Positions 26,703 to 34,977 of a DNA stretch of 46,327 nt are shown here, piece by piece. Source of the DNA: Candidatus Hopanoidivorans cymbastelae (lineage in GTDB: Bacteria; Actinomycetota; Acidimicrobiia; Acidimicrobiales; Hopanoidiivorantaceae). The position numbers and the translations under genes were made by a program. How positions within the stretch are numbered: the first letter of the stretch is position 1; every line of letters starts with the position of its first letter. The notes under the pieces were generated by a model, which did no database searches, was not told the DNA's origin, and saw only the letters and a list, made by a program, of their open reading frames with translations. The stretch is taken from positions 1 through 46,327 of the forward strand of contig JAPYNY010000019.1 of the NCBI GenBank assembly GCA_028283145.1, written 5' to 3'.

Positions 26703-28937
26703 ATGGAAGACCTGCCGCAACCGCAACCAGAGCTGCAGCCGGAGACGGAACCGCAGCCGCAGCCGCAGGTTGCGCCGACCTTGCCCTACGGGGAGTGGTC
26801 TTCGCCACTGACGGCTGCGGTCATTGCTGAGTCGGTCAGCAGTGTGGGGGAGATCATTGCCGACGGGCCACGGTTGTGGTGGTCGGAGCACCACCCGTCC
26901 CAAGGCCGCACCCTCATCATGTGTCTGGACGAGCAGGGGGTGGTCTTTGAAGCCACGCCGCCGCAAGCCAACGTCCGCACCCGTGTGCATGAATATGGCG
27001 GGGCAGCCTGGTGGGTGTCTGGCGGAGTTTGCGTGTATAGCGACGATTCGGACGGGCAGCTGCGAAGACTGGATTTGGGAGCGTCTGCCGGGGCGGCTGG
27101 TGAAGCGACACTAGGCGAACCTATGCGTTTGACTTGGGATGAAGCTTCAGGCGGATTCCCACACCAGGAACCTTCACATCAAGACTCTTCGCGCCAAGAG
27201 CGCCAGCAGCAAGAGCCCTCGCAATCTAGCCCCCCGCACCAAAATCGCTGGGCCGACTTCCGTTTTACACCCGATGGGAAGTGGCTTGTGGGAGTGAGAG
27301 AACGCCATAGCTTAGACCACAGCCCTGTCCTCAATGAGATAGCTGCGGTAGCCATGGACGGCTCCAACAACGTGGTTGTTTTGGTCAGCGGGGCCGACTT
27401 TTATGCAGCGCCCAGGGTATCGCCCGACGGACAGCGTCTAGCCTGGCTCAGCTGGGATCTACCCGACATGCCGTGGGACAGCACCCAGCTCTGGGTGGCA
27501 GAAATCGATCTGTCGGGTGAGATTCCACGAGTGTGGGGTTCACGCCAACTAGCCGGGCAGACCAAGTCTGACACATCTTCTGCCATGCCAATCGCTCCCG
27601 CAGACCAGCCCCCGGAATGGCTGTTTCAACCTGAGTGGCACCAGAATAAGCTGTATTACGTCTCGGAAAGGGGCACCCAAACGGAAAGGGGCACCCAAAC
27701 TCCAGATGAAAATTCTTCCCCGGGGGTTTGGTCGGCACTTTGGATGTGCGAGTTTGCCAAAAATGGCCTTGGCTCAGCCGCTCCTAGATGTTTGCTGTCG
27801 CAACGCAAATCTGAAATCCAGACCCCTCAGTGGGTGTTCGGAGAGTCCCGTTTTGCGATTGCCTCCACCGGGTTGGTCTGGGCCGCTTCAGCCCCAACCG
27901 GAGACAAGCTTTGCTTCGGGGCTGGCGTAAGTTTCACAGATTGTTCATCTGTCTCCCAGGTCAAAGCTTGGAAAGATGGGGTGATAGCACTGGTCGGGCA
28001 TTGGGACCGCAGCCCGGAAATTGTCTATTTCCAACGAAGGGGCAGCCAAATAACAACTGAGGTCATTCGCCCTGCCTCTGGGCCCAAGTTTGATTCTGGC
28101 TTCTTTCCCGCCCCTGAACCCGTCAGCTTCGCTGATGCCCACGCCTTGTATTTCGCCCCGGCTCATCCCCAAGTCAATGCCCCAAGCGGGACTAAACCGC
28201 CGCTGATAGTCTTGGCGCATGGCGGCCCCACAGCCCAAGCCCGCCAGGAGTTGTCGTGGAATCGCCGATATTGGACCAGCCGCGGGTTTGCTGTGGTGGA
28301 CGTGAACTATCGGGGCAGCACAGGGTTTGGGCGTGAGTATCGCAATGCGCTGAGGGGTCTTTGGGGGATAGCTGACGTGGCCGACTGCGTGGCGGCGGCA
28401 CGTTATCTTTGCGAAAGGGGAGATGTTGATCCCAATCGCTTGGCCATTATCGGTGGCAGCGCAGGCGGTTACAGTGTGCTGTGTGCGCTCAGCTTTACCG
28501 ATGTATTTGCGGCTGGGGTAAGTCGTTATGGCATCGCCGACTTAGAAGTTCTGGCGCGAGATACACACAAATTTGAAAGTCGTTACCTAGACAGTCTGGT
28601 CGGGCCCTACCCGCAGCGCCAAGACCTGTATAAACAGCGTTCGCCCATCCATCACACCAAAAAGCTGTCGTGCCCGATGCTGATTTTGCAGGGCGAGCAA
28701 GACAAGGTGGTGCCGCCAGAGCAAGCCGAGTTGATGGTCAGGGCTCTTCAAAAACGCAAGCTGCCGTATGCCTATTTGACTTTTCCCGACGAAGGGCACG
28801 GTTTCCGCCTGGCCCGCTCCCAGATAAAGGCGCGGGAGGCGGAGTTGTCGTTCTTTGGGCAGATATTCGGGTTTGTCCCTGCGGATGCTTCGGATCCAAA
28901 TTTTGCTGCGGTGGAGATTTCGGGTGCCAAGTCATAA
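26703..28937 (+). CDS. S9-family serine peptidase (dipeptidyl/acylaminoacyl peptidase type)
   Basis: A 744-residue protein with an N-terminal beta-propeller part and a C-terminal alpha/beta hydrolase. HGGPTAQ is the oxyanion region, and the catalytic triad is Ser586 in GGSAGGY, Asp667 in GEQDKVV and His699 in EGHGF. Known members cleave dipeptides or acyl-amino acids from short peptides. No signal peptide is seen, so it is likely cytoplasmic. Odd features are a Pro/Gln/Glu repeat at the N-terminus (residues 5-22), a Gln/Ser/His-rich insert at about 153-180 and a perfect 18-bp tandem duplication at 27664-27699 giving GTQTERGTQT. It begins 2 bp after the aminotransferase stop. Confidence 0.88.
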   Translation: MEDLPQPQPELQPETEPQPQPQVAPTLPYGEWSSPLTAAVIAESVSSVGEIIADGPRLWWSEHHPSQGRTLIMCLDEQGVVFEATPPQANVRTRVHEYGGAAWWVSGGVCVYSDDSDGQLRRLDLGASAGAAGEATLGEPMRLTWDEASGGFPHQEPSHQDSSRQERQQQEPSQSSPPHQNRWADFRFTPDGKWLVGVRERHSLDHSPVLNEIAAVAMDGSNNVVVLVSGADFYAAPRVSPDGQRLAWLSWDLPDMPWDSTQLWVAEIDLSGEIPRVWGSRQLAGQTKSDTSSAMPIAPADQPPEWLFQPEWHQNKLYYVSERGTQTERGTQTPDENSSPGVWSALWMCEFAKNGLGSAAPRCLLSQRKSEIQTPQWVFGESRFAIASTGLVWAASAPTGDKLCFGAGVSFTDCSSVSQVKAWKDGVIALVGHWDRSPEIVYFQRRGSQITTEVIRPASGPKFDSGFFPAPEPVSFADAHALYFAPAHPQVNAPSGTKPPLIVLAHGGPTAQARQELSWNRRYWTSRGFAVVDVNYRGSTGFGREYRNALRGLWGIADVADCVAAARYLCERGDVDPNRLAIIGGSAGGYSVLCALSFTDVFAAGVSRYGIADLEVLARDTHKFESRYLDSLVGPYPQRQDLYKQRSPIHHTKKLSCPMLILQGEQDKVVPPEQAELMVRALQKRKLPYAYLTFPDEGHGFRLARSQIKAREAELSFFGQIFGFVPADASDPNFAAVEISGAKS
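27664..27699 (+). repeat. Perfect 2 x 18 bp in-frame tandem duplication
   Basis: CGGAAAGGGGCACCCAAA occurs twice head to tail within the S9 peptidase gene, keeping the reading frame. It lies in a propeller loop. It matches a similar 18-bp duplication in the phnE-like gene and a 16-bp one at 17469. Confidence 0.8.
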
Positions 28938-28960
28938 AGCTTCAGAGTTGGAAATTGCCT

Positions 28961-28966
28961 TAGACT
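28961..28966 (+). promoter_or_regulatory. Putative -10 element for leaderless peroxiredoxin mRNA
   Basis: TAGACT (pattern TAnnnT) ends six bases before the ATG at 28973, and there is no Shine-Dalgarno. Leaderless transcripts with this geometry are common in actinobacteria. Inference only. Confidence 0.4.
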
Positions 28967-28972
28967 ATAGCA

Positions 28973-29455
28973 ATGGCAGCTAAAAACCCTCCCAAACTTG
29001 TTCCCGGAGATGCAGCGCCTGAGATCACTTTGCTGGACCAAGACAGCAATAAAGTCTCCCTGAGTGATTTCAAGGGTCGCCATCTCATGGTTTTCTTTTA
29101 TCCGAAGGCGCTTACGCCTGGTTGAACCAACCAAGCATGTGGCATGCGTGACATAGCTGCGGAGAACCAGTCAACTGACTTTGCCGTAGTCGGCATCAGC
29201 CCCGACCCTCCTGCCAAGCAGAAAAAGTTTGACGACAAATACTCGCTGAGGTATCAACTGCTGTCTGACCCCGACAAAACAGCTGCTGAGGCCTTTGGCG
29301 TCTGGCAGGAAAAGAAGCTTTACGGGCGGTCTTTTTTGGGCGTCGTGCGTTCCGCTTTTTTGATAGACGCCGACGGCAAGATTGCGGCAACTTTTTACAA
29401 AGTCAGCCCGAAGGATACACCAGTCAAGTTGTTGAAGGCCTTGGAGTCTGTTTAG
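28973..29455 (+). CDS. bcp: Bcp-type peroxiredoxin, predicted selenoprotein (in-frame UGA = Sec51)
   Basis: Read through one in-frame TGA at 29123-29125, the 160-residue protein is a full-length Bcp/PrxQ peroxiredoxin. It opens VPGDAAPEITLLDQDSNKVS, then FFYPKALTPG-(UGA)-TNQACGMRD, then VVGISPDPPAKQKKF, LLSDPD and GVVRSAFLID. In Bcp proteins the motif is TPGCTxxACxxRD, so UGA falls exactly on the peroxidatic cysteine and the resolving cysteine five residues later (Cys56) is kept. Every other codon is intact. A hairpin follows at 29134-29158. Peroxiredoxins with selenocysteine in this place are known. It would reduce hydroperoxides in the cytoplasm. Without recoding, only 50 residues would be made, and a gene finder would report a false start at 29144. 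A nonsense-inactivated gene is the alternative. Confidence 0.85.
29134..29158 (+). promoter_or_regulatory. SECIS-like hairpin downstream of UGA
   Basis: Eight bases after the UGA a stem can form: AGCATGT (29134-29140) pairs with ACATAGCT (29151-29158) with one bulged A. It gives seven base pairs and a 10-nt loop that begins GG (29141-29150). A competing 5-bp stem GCATG/CATGC with a UGG loop is nested in the same place. Bacterial SECIS elements lie in the coding region just after UGA and carry a G at the start of the apical loop. The loop begins about 15 nt after UGA, at the lower end of the usual range. Confidence 0.55.
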
Positions 29456-29491
29456 GGCTGGCGTCTGGGGGCCGATTTTCAGGGGCCGACT

Positions 29492-29977
29492 GTGCCAGAT
29501 CTATCCTCGCCACACCCAGACCAGGCAAACTCCGCCTTGGCAAACTCGGCCCGGTCATTCCCAACCCCGGCGGAGGTCTTGCCACACCGGCCACCGTTTT
29601 TGTTTCTGGATGAAGTAACGCAAGTGGTGCCGGGGCAGAGCGCCGAAGGCTTTTGGCAGCTTTCAGGCGATGAGCCGTTTTTTGAAGGGCATTTTCCAGG
29701 CCGTCCCACCTTGCCAGGGGTGCTGATGGTGGAAGCTTTAGCGCAACTAGGTGCCTATTTGGTGCTGCAAGAGCCCCGATACCAAGGGAAGTTGCCGCTC
29801 TTTGGGGGTTTGGGGCGGGTGCGCTTCCGCCGGCAAGTTACGCCGGGGGAGAAGCTGGACTTGAGTGTGGAGGTCATCAAGCTGTCGGCAATCTCTGGCC
29901 GAGCCCAAGGCTTGGCAGCGGTAGGCGGGGAGAAAGCTTGTGAGGCTGAATTGATGTTTGTGCTGGTGTCGCCCTGA
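29492..29977 (+). CDS. fabZ: 3-hydroxyacyl-ACP dehydratase
   Basis: A 161-residue protein starting with GTG. It has the FabZ hot-dog fold signature: LPHRPPFLFLDEV with catalytic His32, and EGHFPGRPTLPGVLMVEALAQ with catalytic Glu81, then GLGRVRFRRQVTPGEKL. It removes water from 3-hydroxyacyl-ACP in fatty acid elongation. It is encoded convergent to the fabD-fabF group, with a terminator between. The N-terminal 20 residues are extra compared with E. coli FabZ and may reflect a later start. It probably acts with the neighbouring Fab proteins. Confidence 0.93.
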   Translation: MPDLSSPHPDQANSALANSARSFPTPAEVLPHRPPFLFLDEVTQVVPGQSAEGFWQLSGDEPFFEGHFPGRPTLPGVLMVEALAQLGAYLVLQEPRYQGKLPLFGGLGRVRFRRQVTPGEKLDLSVEVIKLSAISGRAQGLAAVGGEKACEAELMFVLVSP

Positions 29978-30005
29978 GATTTGACCGCGGGGGCGGGGAC
30001 AGCCC

Positions 30006-30034
30006 CACCCAAAGGCAGGCCACTTTGGGTGTTT
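30006..30034. terminator. Intrinsic terminator between fabZ and fabF
   Basis: CACCCAAAG (30006-30014) and CTTTGGGTG (30023-30031) form a perfect 9-bp stem with an 8-nt loop. It is followed by only three T on the plus strand. It lies between convergent stop codons of fabZ and fabF and could serve both. Confidence 0.6.
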
Positions 30035-30046
30035 AGGTGGCTCGCC

Positions 30047-31228
30047 CTAGGGCGGGCCAATCACCAGCGTGGCGTTGTGCCCCCCGAAGCCAAAGGAGTT
30101 GGACAGCGACACCCCAGGTTCCCATTTCATTGGCTCTGGAGCCACAATTCTTATGGGAGCCATTTCAGGGTCTGGCGTTTGATAGTTGGCAGTGGGCGGG
30201 ATGAGCTTGTGTTGCATGGCCAAGATGATAGCTGCTGCTTCCAGCGCTCCAGCTGCTCCGAGGGAGTGGCCTGTAATTCCCTTGGTGGAGGTAACCAGCG
30301 GGCCCGGTGCGCCAAAAACCTTGTGAATGGCTTCGGCTTCGTTGGCATCATTAAGGGGCGTGGAGGTGCCGTGGGCATTGATGTGCACCACATCGCTTGG
30401 GGAGATGCCCGCATCAGCCAGGGCCAGCTCCATGCAGGCAATGGCTCCGACCCCGCCCGGAGACGGGGCTGTGATATGGTGGGCGTCGGCATTGGTGGCA
30501 TAACCCAGAATTTCTCCACAGATGTTGGCTCCGCGCCGAAGTGCATGTTCACGTTCCTCCAGCACTAGCACCGCGGCCCCTTCAGCGTGCAAGAAGCCGT
30601 CGCGGTCTTTGTCAAACGGGCGTGATATGCCGGCCGACGAAGTAGCCGTCATGTTGATGAAACCCTGTGTGCCCGTAGGAGTGTTGGAGGCTTCGGAGCC
30701 ACCTGCTAGCACGATATCGCTTTGCCCCCAGCGGATGGTATGGGCTGCCCGACCGATGCATTGTGTGCTGGCAGCACAGGCAGTAGTGGTGGTCTCACAC
30801 GGCCCACGGAACCCGTAGCGCATCGACACGGCTGCGGCTGCGGCATTGGGCATCATCATCGGCACCAAAAAAGGCGACACCCGTCGGGGAGCCCTTTCGT
30901 TGAGCAGTACCTGGGATTCGATGGTGGAAAGCCCGCCCACACCGGTTCCAATATGGACACCTATGCGGTCGGGGTCGCAGTTTAAATCTCCAGCTTGTTC
31001 TAGGGCTTCGCCAGCACAGGCCAAGGCGAACTGCGCAAAGCGGTCATGGCGACGCATTTCCTTGGGTGTGTCAAAATGAGGTGTCGGGTCAAAGTCGTGA
31101 ATGAGCAGGGGCGGTGGCGACGACTGGCCGCAAAGCCCCTCAAAGAAAGCTGCTTGACCGATCCCGCCTGCAGAGATAGTGCCAAGGCCGGTAACTACAA
31201 CACGGCGCAACCCTGCTGATTCAGACAT
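30047..31228 (-). CDS. fabF: 3-oxoacyl-ACP synthase II
   Basis: A 393-residue protein with the Cys-His-His triad: Cys151 in TTTACAASTQ, His286 in INAHGTSTPLND and His321 in ITGHSLGAAGALE. This is KAS I/II, which elongates acyl-ACP with malonyl-ACP. The gene is last in the leftward fabD-fabH-fabG-acpP-fabF cluster, 14 bp after acpP. A typical FabF is about 410 residues. FabB and FabF are not distinguished by the motifs seen, but position after acpP favours FabF. Confidence 0.94.
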   Translation of the reverse strand: MSESAGLRRVVVTGLGTISAGGIGQAAFFEGLCGQSSPPPLLIHDFDPTPHFDTPKEMRRHDRFAQFALACAGEALEQAGDLNCDPDRIGVHIGTGVGGLSTIESQVLLNERAPRRVSPFLVPMMMPNAAAAAVSMRYGFRGPCETTTTACAASTQCIGRAAHTIRWGQSDIVLAGGSEASNTPTGTQGFINMTATSSAGISRPFDKDRDGFLHAEGAAVLVLEEREHALRRGANICGEILGYATNADAHHITAPSPGGVGAIACMELALADAGISPSDVVHINAHGTSTPLNDANEAEAIHKVFGAPGPLVTSTKGITGHSLGAAGALEAAAIILAMQHKLIPPTANYQTPDPEMAPIRIVAPEPMKWEPGVSLSNSFGFGGHNATLVIGPP

Positions 31229-31242
31229 GGCGGAAGTCAGTT

Positions 31243-31485
31243 TCAGCCTTGCGTCTTGGCTGTGATGAGTTGGTATGCCTGTCCGACTGTGGAGATGTCC
31301 TCAAGCTCCTCTTCATCGATTTCAATGTCGAATTCTTCTTCCAGAGCTTGGACGAACTCCACGATGTCCAGGCTGTCGGCTCCCAGGTCTTCTATGAAAC
31401 TGGCTTCCATCGTGACGCTGTCAGCTTCGACGCTCAGCATCTCAACAGCACATTTTTTCATTTGCTCAAATTTCTCATCGCTCAT
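31243..31485 (-). CDS. acpP: Acyl carrier protein
   Basis: An 80-residue acidic protein with the phosphopantetheine site GADSLD (Ser38) and following helix [20 protein letters not shown]. It carries growing acyl chains for the Fab enzymes encoded around it. The SD AAAGGAG sits 6 nt before the ATG. A 131-bp leader separates it from fabG, so it may also have its own promoter, as expected for a highly expressed protein. Confidence 0.97.
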   Translation of the reverse strand: MSDEKFEQMKKCAVEMLSVEADSVTMEASFIEDLGADSLDIVEFVQALEEEFDIEIDEEELEDISTVGQAYQLITAKTQG

Positions 31486-31616
31486 GTGTGGCTCCTTTGC
31501 TTGTGGGACTCTTTAGATGGCTGGCTGGCCATTCAAAGAATGTTCTGCACAATTTACTCTACCGCAGCTAGCTGGTTGGGCACTTTCTGGCTGTGTTTTG
31601 CTGTGTTTCATGGCTC

Positions 31617-32354
31617 TCATAGCCCCATGCCCAGTCCGCCATCTACGGGAATGACAGCCCCTGTAATGTAACTAGCAGCTTCTGAGGCCAAAAAACCCAC
31701 CACCGCGGCCACGTCTGCTGGAGTGCCGCAGCGCCCTAGCGGTACAGCTCCGACGATCTCCTCCAGTTGCTTTGGGCTGAGTTTGTCCAGCATGGCAGTT
31801 TGGATGGGGCCTGGCGCCACAACGTTAGCGCAGATGTTGCGCGAGGCGTATTCTTGGGCTAAGGAGCGAGCCAGACCCAAAAGGCCGGCTTTGGAGGCGG
31901 CGTAGTTGGATTGCCCGGCGTTGCCAGTGAAGCCGACCACTGAAGAGATGAACACGATCCGCCCAAAACGCGCTCGCGACATGGCTTTGAGGGCACGATT
32001 TACAACCCGCCAAGCTCCCGACAGGTTGGCATCGATCACATCTGTGAAGTCGGCTTCCTTCATGCGCAGCATCAGGCTGTCGCGGGTTATGCCGGCGTTC
32101 GAAACGAGTATTTCAGGGGCTCCGAGCTTGTCTTCCACTTCCTTGAAGGCTGCATCGACTTCTTGGGCGCTGGTGACGTCGCAGCGCACGGCCAGATATT
32201 GCGCAGGCGGGGGAGAACTGCGGTAGGTTATGGCAACCTGGCAGCCTTGTGAAGCCAAGGCGTCGGCACAGGCCAAGCCAATCCCGGCAGCCCCGCCGGT
32301 AACCAAGGCAACTCTTCGGGGGTTAGCGGCGGTTTCGGAGTCTATGATCCCCAC
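31617..32354 (-). CDS. fabG: 3-oxoacyl-ACP reductase
   Basis: A 245-residue short-chain dehydrogenase starting with GTG, overlapping the fabH stop by 13 bp. It has the NADP-binding TGGAAGIG, NAG motif (SNAGITRD), catalytic Ser138, Tyr151 and Lys155 (YAASK), and ends with GGLGMGL. It reduces 3-oxoacyl-ACP with NADPH. Its place between fabH and acpP identifies it as FabG rather than another dehydrogenase. Confidence 0.94.
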   Translation of the reverse strand: MGIIDSETAANPRRVALVTGGAAGIGLACADALASQGCQVAITYRSSPPPAQYLAVRCDVTSAQEVDAAFKEVEDKLGAPEILVSNAGITRDSLMLRMKEADFTDVIDANLSGAWRVVNRALKAMSRARFGRIVFISSVVGFTGNAGQSNYAASKAGLLGLARSLAQEYASRNICANVVAPGPIQTAMLDKLSPKQLEEIVGAVPLGRCGTPADVAAVVGFLASEAASYITGAVIPVDGGLGMGL

Positions 32355-33289
32355 TCCAAAACCGCACCGGCTGAAGTCATGCCTGCTCCGAAGCCGACCA
32401 GCAGCAGCAAATCACCCGGTTTGACGCGCCCTTGTTCAATGGCGTCAACTAGAGCAGTCGGGATGGAAGCCGAGGAAGTGTTGCCTGTCCACGACAGCAC
32501 CTCTACCACCTTTTCGGGAGGTGCGCCCATGCGTTGGGCAGCAGTGGAAATGATGCGCGTGTTGGCCTGGTGGGGGATAAGCAGGTTGATGTCGTCAATG
32601 GTGATGCCGGCTCGCTCAAGCGCCTCTTGGCTGGCAGCCATCATCGCAGCCACAGCTTTACGGAAGACTTCGCGACCCTTCATGACGATGGTGCCCGGCA
32701 GGTCGCACAGCAGCAGGTGCTCTAGGGAGCCGTCAGCCGCCAGCGACCAACTTCGCAGACCGCCGGGCTGATCTGAGGCTTCCAGCACCACTGCCCCAGC
32801 TCCATCCCCGAAGAGCACGGCCGTAGTGCGGTCTTGCCAGTCCACGAAGCGACTTAGAGTTTCTGCGCCGACCAGCAACACCCTATTGGCCCCAGCCAGG
32901 ATTTGCCCGTGAGCTAGCGCGAGGCCATAGACAAAGCCAGAGCAGGCTGCGTTGAAGTCAAGCGCAGGGCAGGCCAGCCCCAGAGCTTCTTGAACGGCAC
33001 ATGAAGTAGCGGGGATGGTTTTGTCGGGGGTGGTGGTGGCCAGTAGCAGAAGGTCAATGTCTGAAGGTGACAGGCCGGCAACTTGCAGCGCCTTGCTGCC
33101 TGCTTCTACGGCTAGGTCTTTGGTGGTTCCGCCGATGCGCCGCTCCTTGATGCCGGTGCGCTCGGTAATCCAGGCATCGCTGGTGTCCAGCGTTTTGGAC
33201 AGATCGTCGTTGGTGACGATTTTTTCAGGCAGGGCTAAGCCCCAGCCGGTGACGTGGCTGTAGCGCGAGGGGGTTGCTGGGGCGGTCAT
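32342..33289 (-). CDS. fabH: 3-oxoacyl-ACP synthase III
   Basis: I start at ATG 33289, where the family's N-terminus (SHVTGWGLALPEKIVTNDDL) begins; an upstream open frame to 33439 has no homology features. The 315-residue protein has Cys116 in NAACSGFVYG, the His of LIPHQANTRI and the Asn of WTGNTSSAS, the KAS III triad. It starts fatty acid synthesis by condensing acyl-CoA with malonyl-ACP. Primer choice (straight or branched) is not visible. Confidence 0.94.
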   Translation of the reverse strand: MTAPATPSRYSHVTGWGLALPEKIVTNDDLSKTLDTSDAWITERTGIKERRIGGTTKDLAVEAGSKALQVAGLSPSDIDLLLLATTTPDKTIPATSCAVQEALGLACPALDFNAACSGFVYGLALAHGQILAGANRVLLVGAETLSRFVDWQDRTTAVLFGDGAGAVVLEASDQPGGLRSWSLAADGSLEHLLLCDLPGTIVMKGREVFRKAVAAMMAASQEALERAGITIDDINLLIPHQANTRIISTAAQRMGAPPEKVVEVLSWTGNTSSASIPTALVDAIEQGRVKPGDLLLLVGFGAGMTSAGAVLEWGS

Positions 33290-33347
33290 GTGCGGGTTTG
33301 GGCTGCGGGTTTCCTGCTTGGGTTTCCTGTCTGGGCTTGTCTGGTGG

Positions 33348-34514
33348 CTACTCGTCTGGCGTGCGCAGCCAGGCCAGGGGCTGATTGGCGAAAACCCTTT
33401 CGGTTTCGTAAGCCAGAAATCCCATGATCTCGCCTTCAAAGGGAGAGTAAACCTCTTCGTCAGCCACTTGGCCTATGATTGTGCCGACCGCTACCTGCGA
33501 CCCCTCTGAGATGTCAGGCGCTGGTCTGAAAATGCCGGTGGCTGGGCTTACCACGATGCGCTCGTGTACGTAGAGCTGTTCGCCTTCGGTTATGGTCTTG
33601 GCACCGATGGCCTTCAGCAGCACGTCTATGTCGTCGGGGGTGTTGATCTGGAAAATTTCAGCAGATTTGTCAATCCTTTTGATCATGGCGGTCAGAGCTC
33701 GCCCGGGGCCGATCTCCACGAATGTCTCGCCGCCGTCGGCGATGATGTTCTGGATTTGCTGGCGCCAGCGCACCGGGCTGGTGAGTTGTTGTCCCAGCAG
33801 TCGTGGCCAGTCGTCGGCGTTGGTGTGGGGGGCGGCATCAACATTGGCATAGACAGGGAAGTCGGGGGCGCGGAATTCCACCAGGCTGATGGCTTTTTCC
33901 ACGCGCTCGGCAGCTGAGCTCATATACGGCGTGTGGAAGGCTCCGCCCACAGGCAGCGACATGACCCGCTTGGCGCCACGGGCTTTGGCGGCAGCCCCAG
34001 CCGCTACCACCAAGTCGGGCGAGCCGGCGATAACGACTTGTCCGATGGCGTTGTAGTTGGCTACCCACACGTCGCCTTCCACCGATTCGCAGGCGGCCTC
34101 CACTTCGTCATCGGGCAGACCCAGCACTGCTGCCATAGTGCCGTCTTGTTCTTCGGCGGCCGACTGCATGGCTTCGCCCCGCTCGGTTACCAAGCCGGTG
34201 GCATCGGCAAAGCTGACAGCGCCTGAGGCCGCCAGAGCAGAATATTCGCCTAGGCTGTGCCCGGCGTGGGCGCTTGGGGCTATACCCACATGAGTGAGGG
34301 CGTCCAGGGCGATCATGGAAGTGAGAAAGGTGGCCAGCTGGGAGTTGCGGGTTTGGCGCAGAGTCTCGTCGTCTGCTTCGCAAAGCAGGTGCGCGATGTT
34401 GCGGCCGGCTATGTCGGAGGCTTCTTCCACCAACTCCCAGGAGGGGTGGTCTTGCCAAGCTGCTCCCATGCCTTGGGACTGCGAGCCTTGACCTGGATAT
34501 GTGAAAATAATCAT
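33348..34514 (-). CDS. fabD: Malonyl-CoA:ACP transacylase with C-terminal biotinyl-like domain
   Basis: A 388-residue protein. Residues 1-305 are FabD: YPGQGSQ, the catalytic Ser87 in AGHSLGEYSALAA, a second catalytic loop (GGAFHTPYM) and a terminal VEIGPGRAL. Residues about 311-388 form an extra domain with the biotinyl/lipoyl carrier pattern: VVSPATGIF, EGSQVAVGTIIG, YSPFEGEIMGFLA, QPLAWL. The lysine turn that receives biotin (EAMKM-like) is missing, so the domain cannot be biotinylated in the usual way. It may hold another protein of the pathway. It is first in the leftward fab cluster, next to the divergent tRNA-Leu. Confidence 0.92.
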   Translation of the reverse strand: MIIFTYPGQGSQSQGMGAAWQDHPSWELVEEASDIAGRNIAHLLCEADDETLRQTRNSQLATFLTSMIALDALTHVGIAPSAHAGHSLGEYSALAASGAVSFADATGLVTERGEAMQSAAEEQDGTMAAVLGLPDDEVEAACESVEGDVWVANYNAIGQVVIAGSPDLVVAAGAAAKARGAKRVMSLPVGGAFHTPYMSSAAERVEKAISLVEFRAPDFPVYANVDAAPHTNADDWPRLLGQQLTSPVRWRQQIQNIIADGGETFVEIGPGRALTAMIKRIDKSAEIFQINTPDDIDVLLKAIGAKTITEGEQLYVHERIVVSPATGIFRPAPDISEGSQVAVGTIIGQVADEEVYSPFEGEIMGFLAYETERVFANQPLAWLRTPDE

Positions 34515-34587
34515 GCTTTAGTTAGTTTGCCAAATTATTGGGTGTCGTGTCAAGCATTCCTTTAGCTAGAATTAGTATTTTAGTGAA

Positions 34588-34672
34588 GCCCGAGTGGCGG
34601 AATTGGTATACGCGGAGGTCTCAAAAACCTCTGGTCTTTATGGCCGTGTGGGTTCAAGTCCCACCTCGGGTA
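34588..34672 (+). tRNA. tRNA-Leu (CAA)
   Basis: An 85-nt class II tRNA. Acceptor GCCCGAG pairs with CTCGGGT (one G-U), the anticodon stem is GAGGT/ACCTC with loop CTCAAAA giving CAA, there is a long variable arm, and the T-arm is GTGGG-TTCAAGT-CCCAC. CCA is not encoded. The gene lies between the fab cluster and an accessory stretch. Confidence 0.96.
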
Positions 34673-34714
34673 CTGCGGAGGCTGGTGAAGTAGCAGGAGA
34701 TGACAAAGGAACTG

Positions 34715-34977
34715 ATGACGACTAATGCTTACCCATTGAAGTCGGTTACGGCTTTACCTAACTACAAAGTCGGGGGGGGGCTTTTCTCAGATGGGACGGC
34801 AGGCGAAGCCAGTCTCGCCAGTTTGCTGAGTGTGGCGGGATGCGAAAAACTGAAGACCCTGATTTTTTCGCTTCCTTCGAGTTGCGAGATGGAGGGTGTC
34901 TTTAGTGGGGGGACGGGCTGGACGCCTCATGGGAAGACATCTACACTCAAATCACCGGCAAGCATTGGAGATGCGCT
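34715..34977 (+). pseudogene. Broken DUF2442-like gene with a G9 tract
   Basis: Frame one gives a DUF2442-like N-terminus from ATG 34715 (YPLKSVTALPNYKV, then FSDGTAGEASLASLL). The G9 run (34772-34780) encodes three Gly inside it. Near 34853 the homology moves to another frame, as if one base was lost, and continues EDPDFFASFELRDGGCL, then an in-frame TAG (34903), then WGDGLDASWEDIYTQITG. DUF2442 proteins are usually small partners of DUF4160-like proteins in toxin-antitoxin-like loci. At least two lesions make this a pseudogene unless the read is wrong. Confidence 0.55.

Noticed and set aside
29123..29125. UGA as tryptophan (altered genetic code)
   Set aside because: TGA is used as a normal stop in many genes here, including several ATGA overlaps, and the peroxiredoxin position is a Cys site, not Trp.
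34772..34780. G9 in the DUF2442-like gene as an active phase switch
   Set aside because: The gene has at least one further frameshift and a stop codon downstream, so tract length alone could not restore it.
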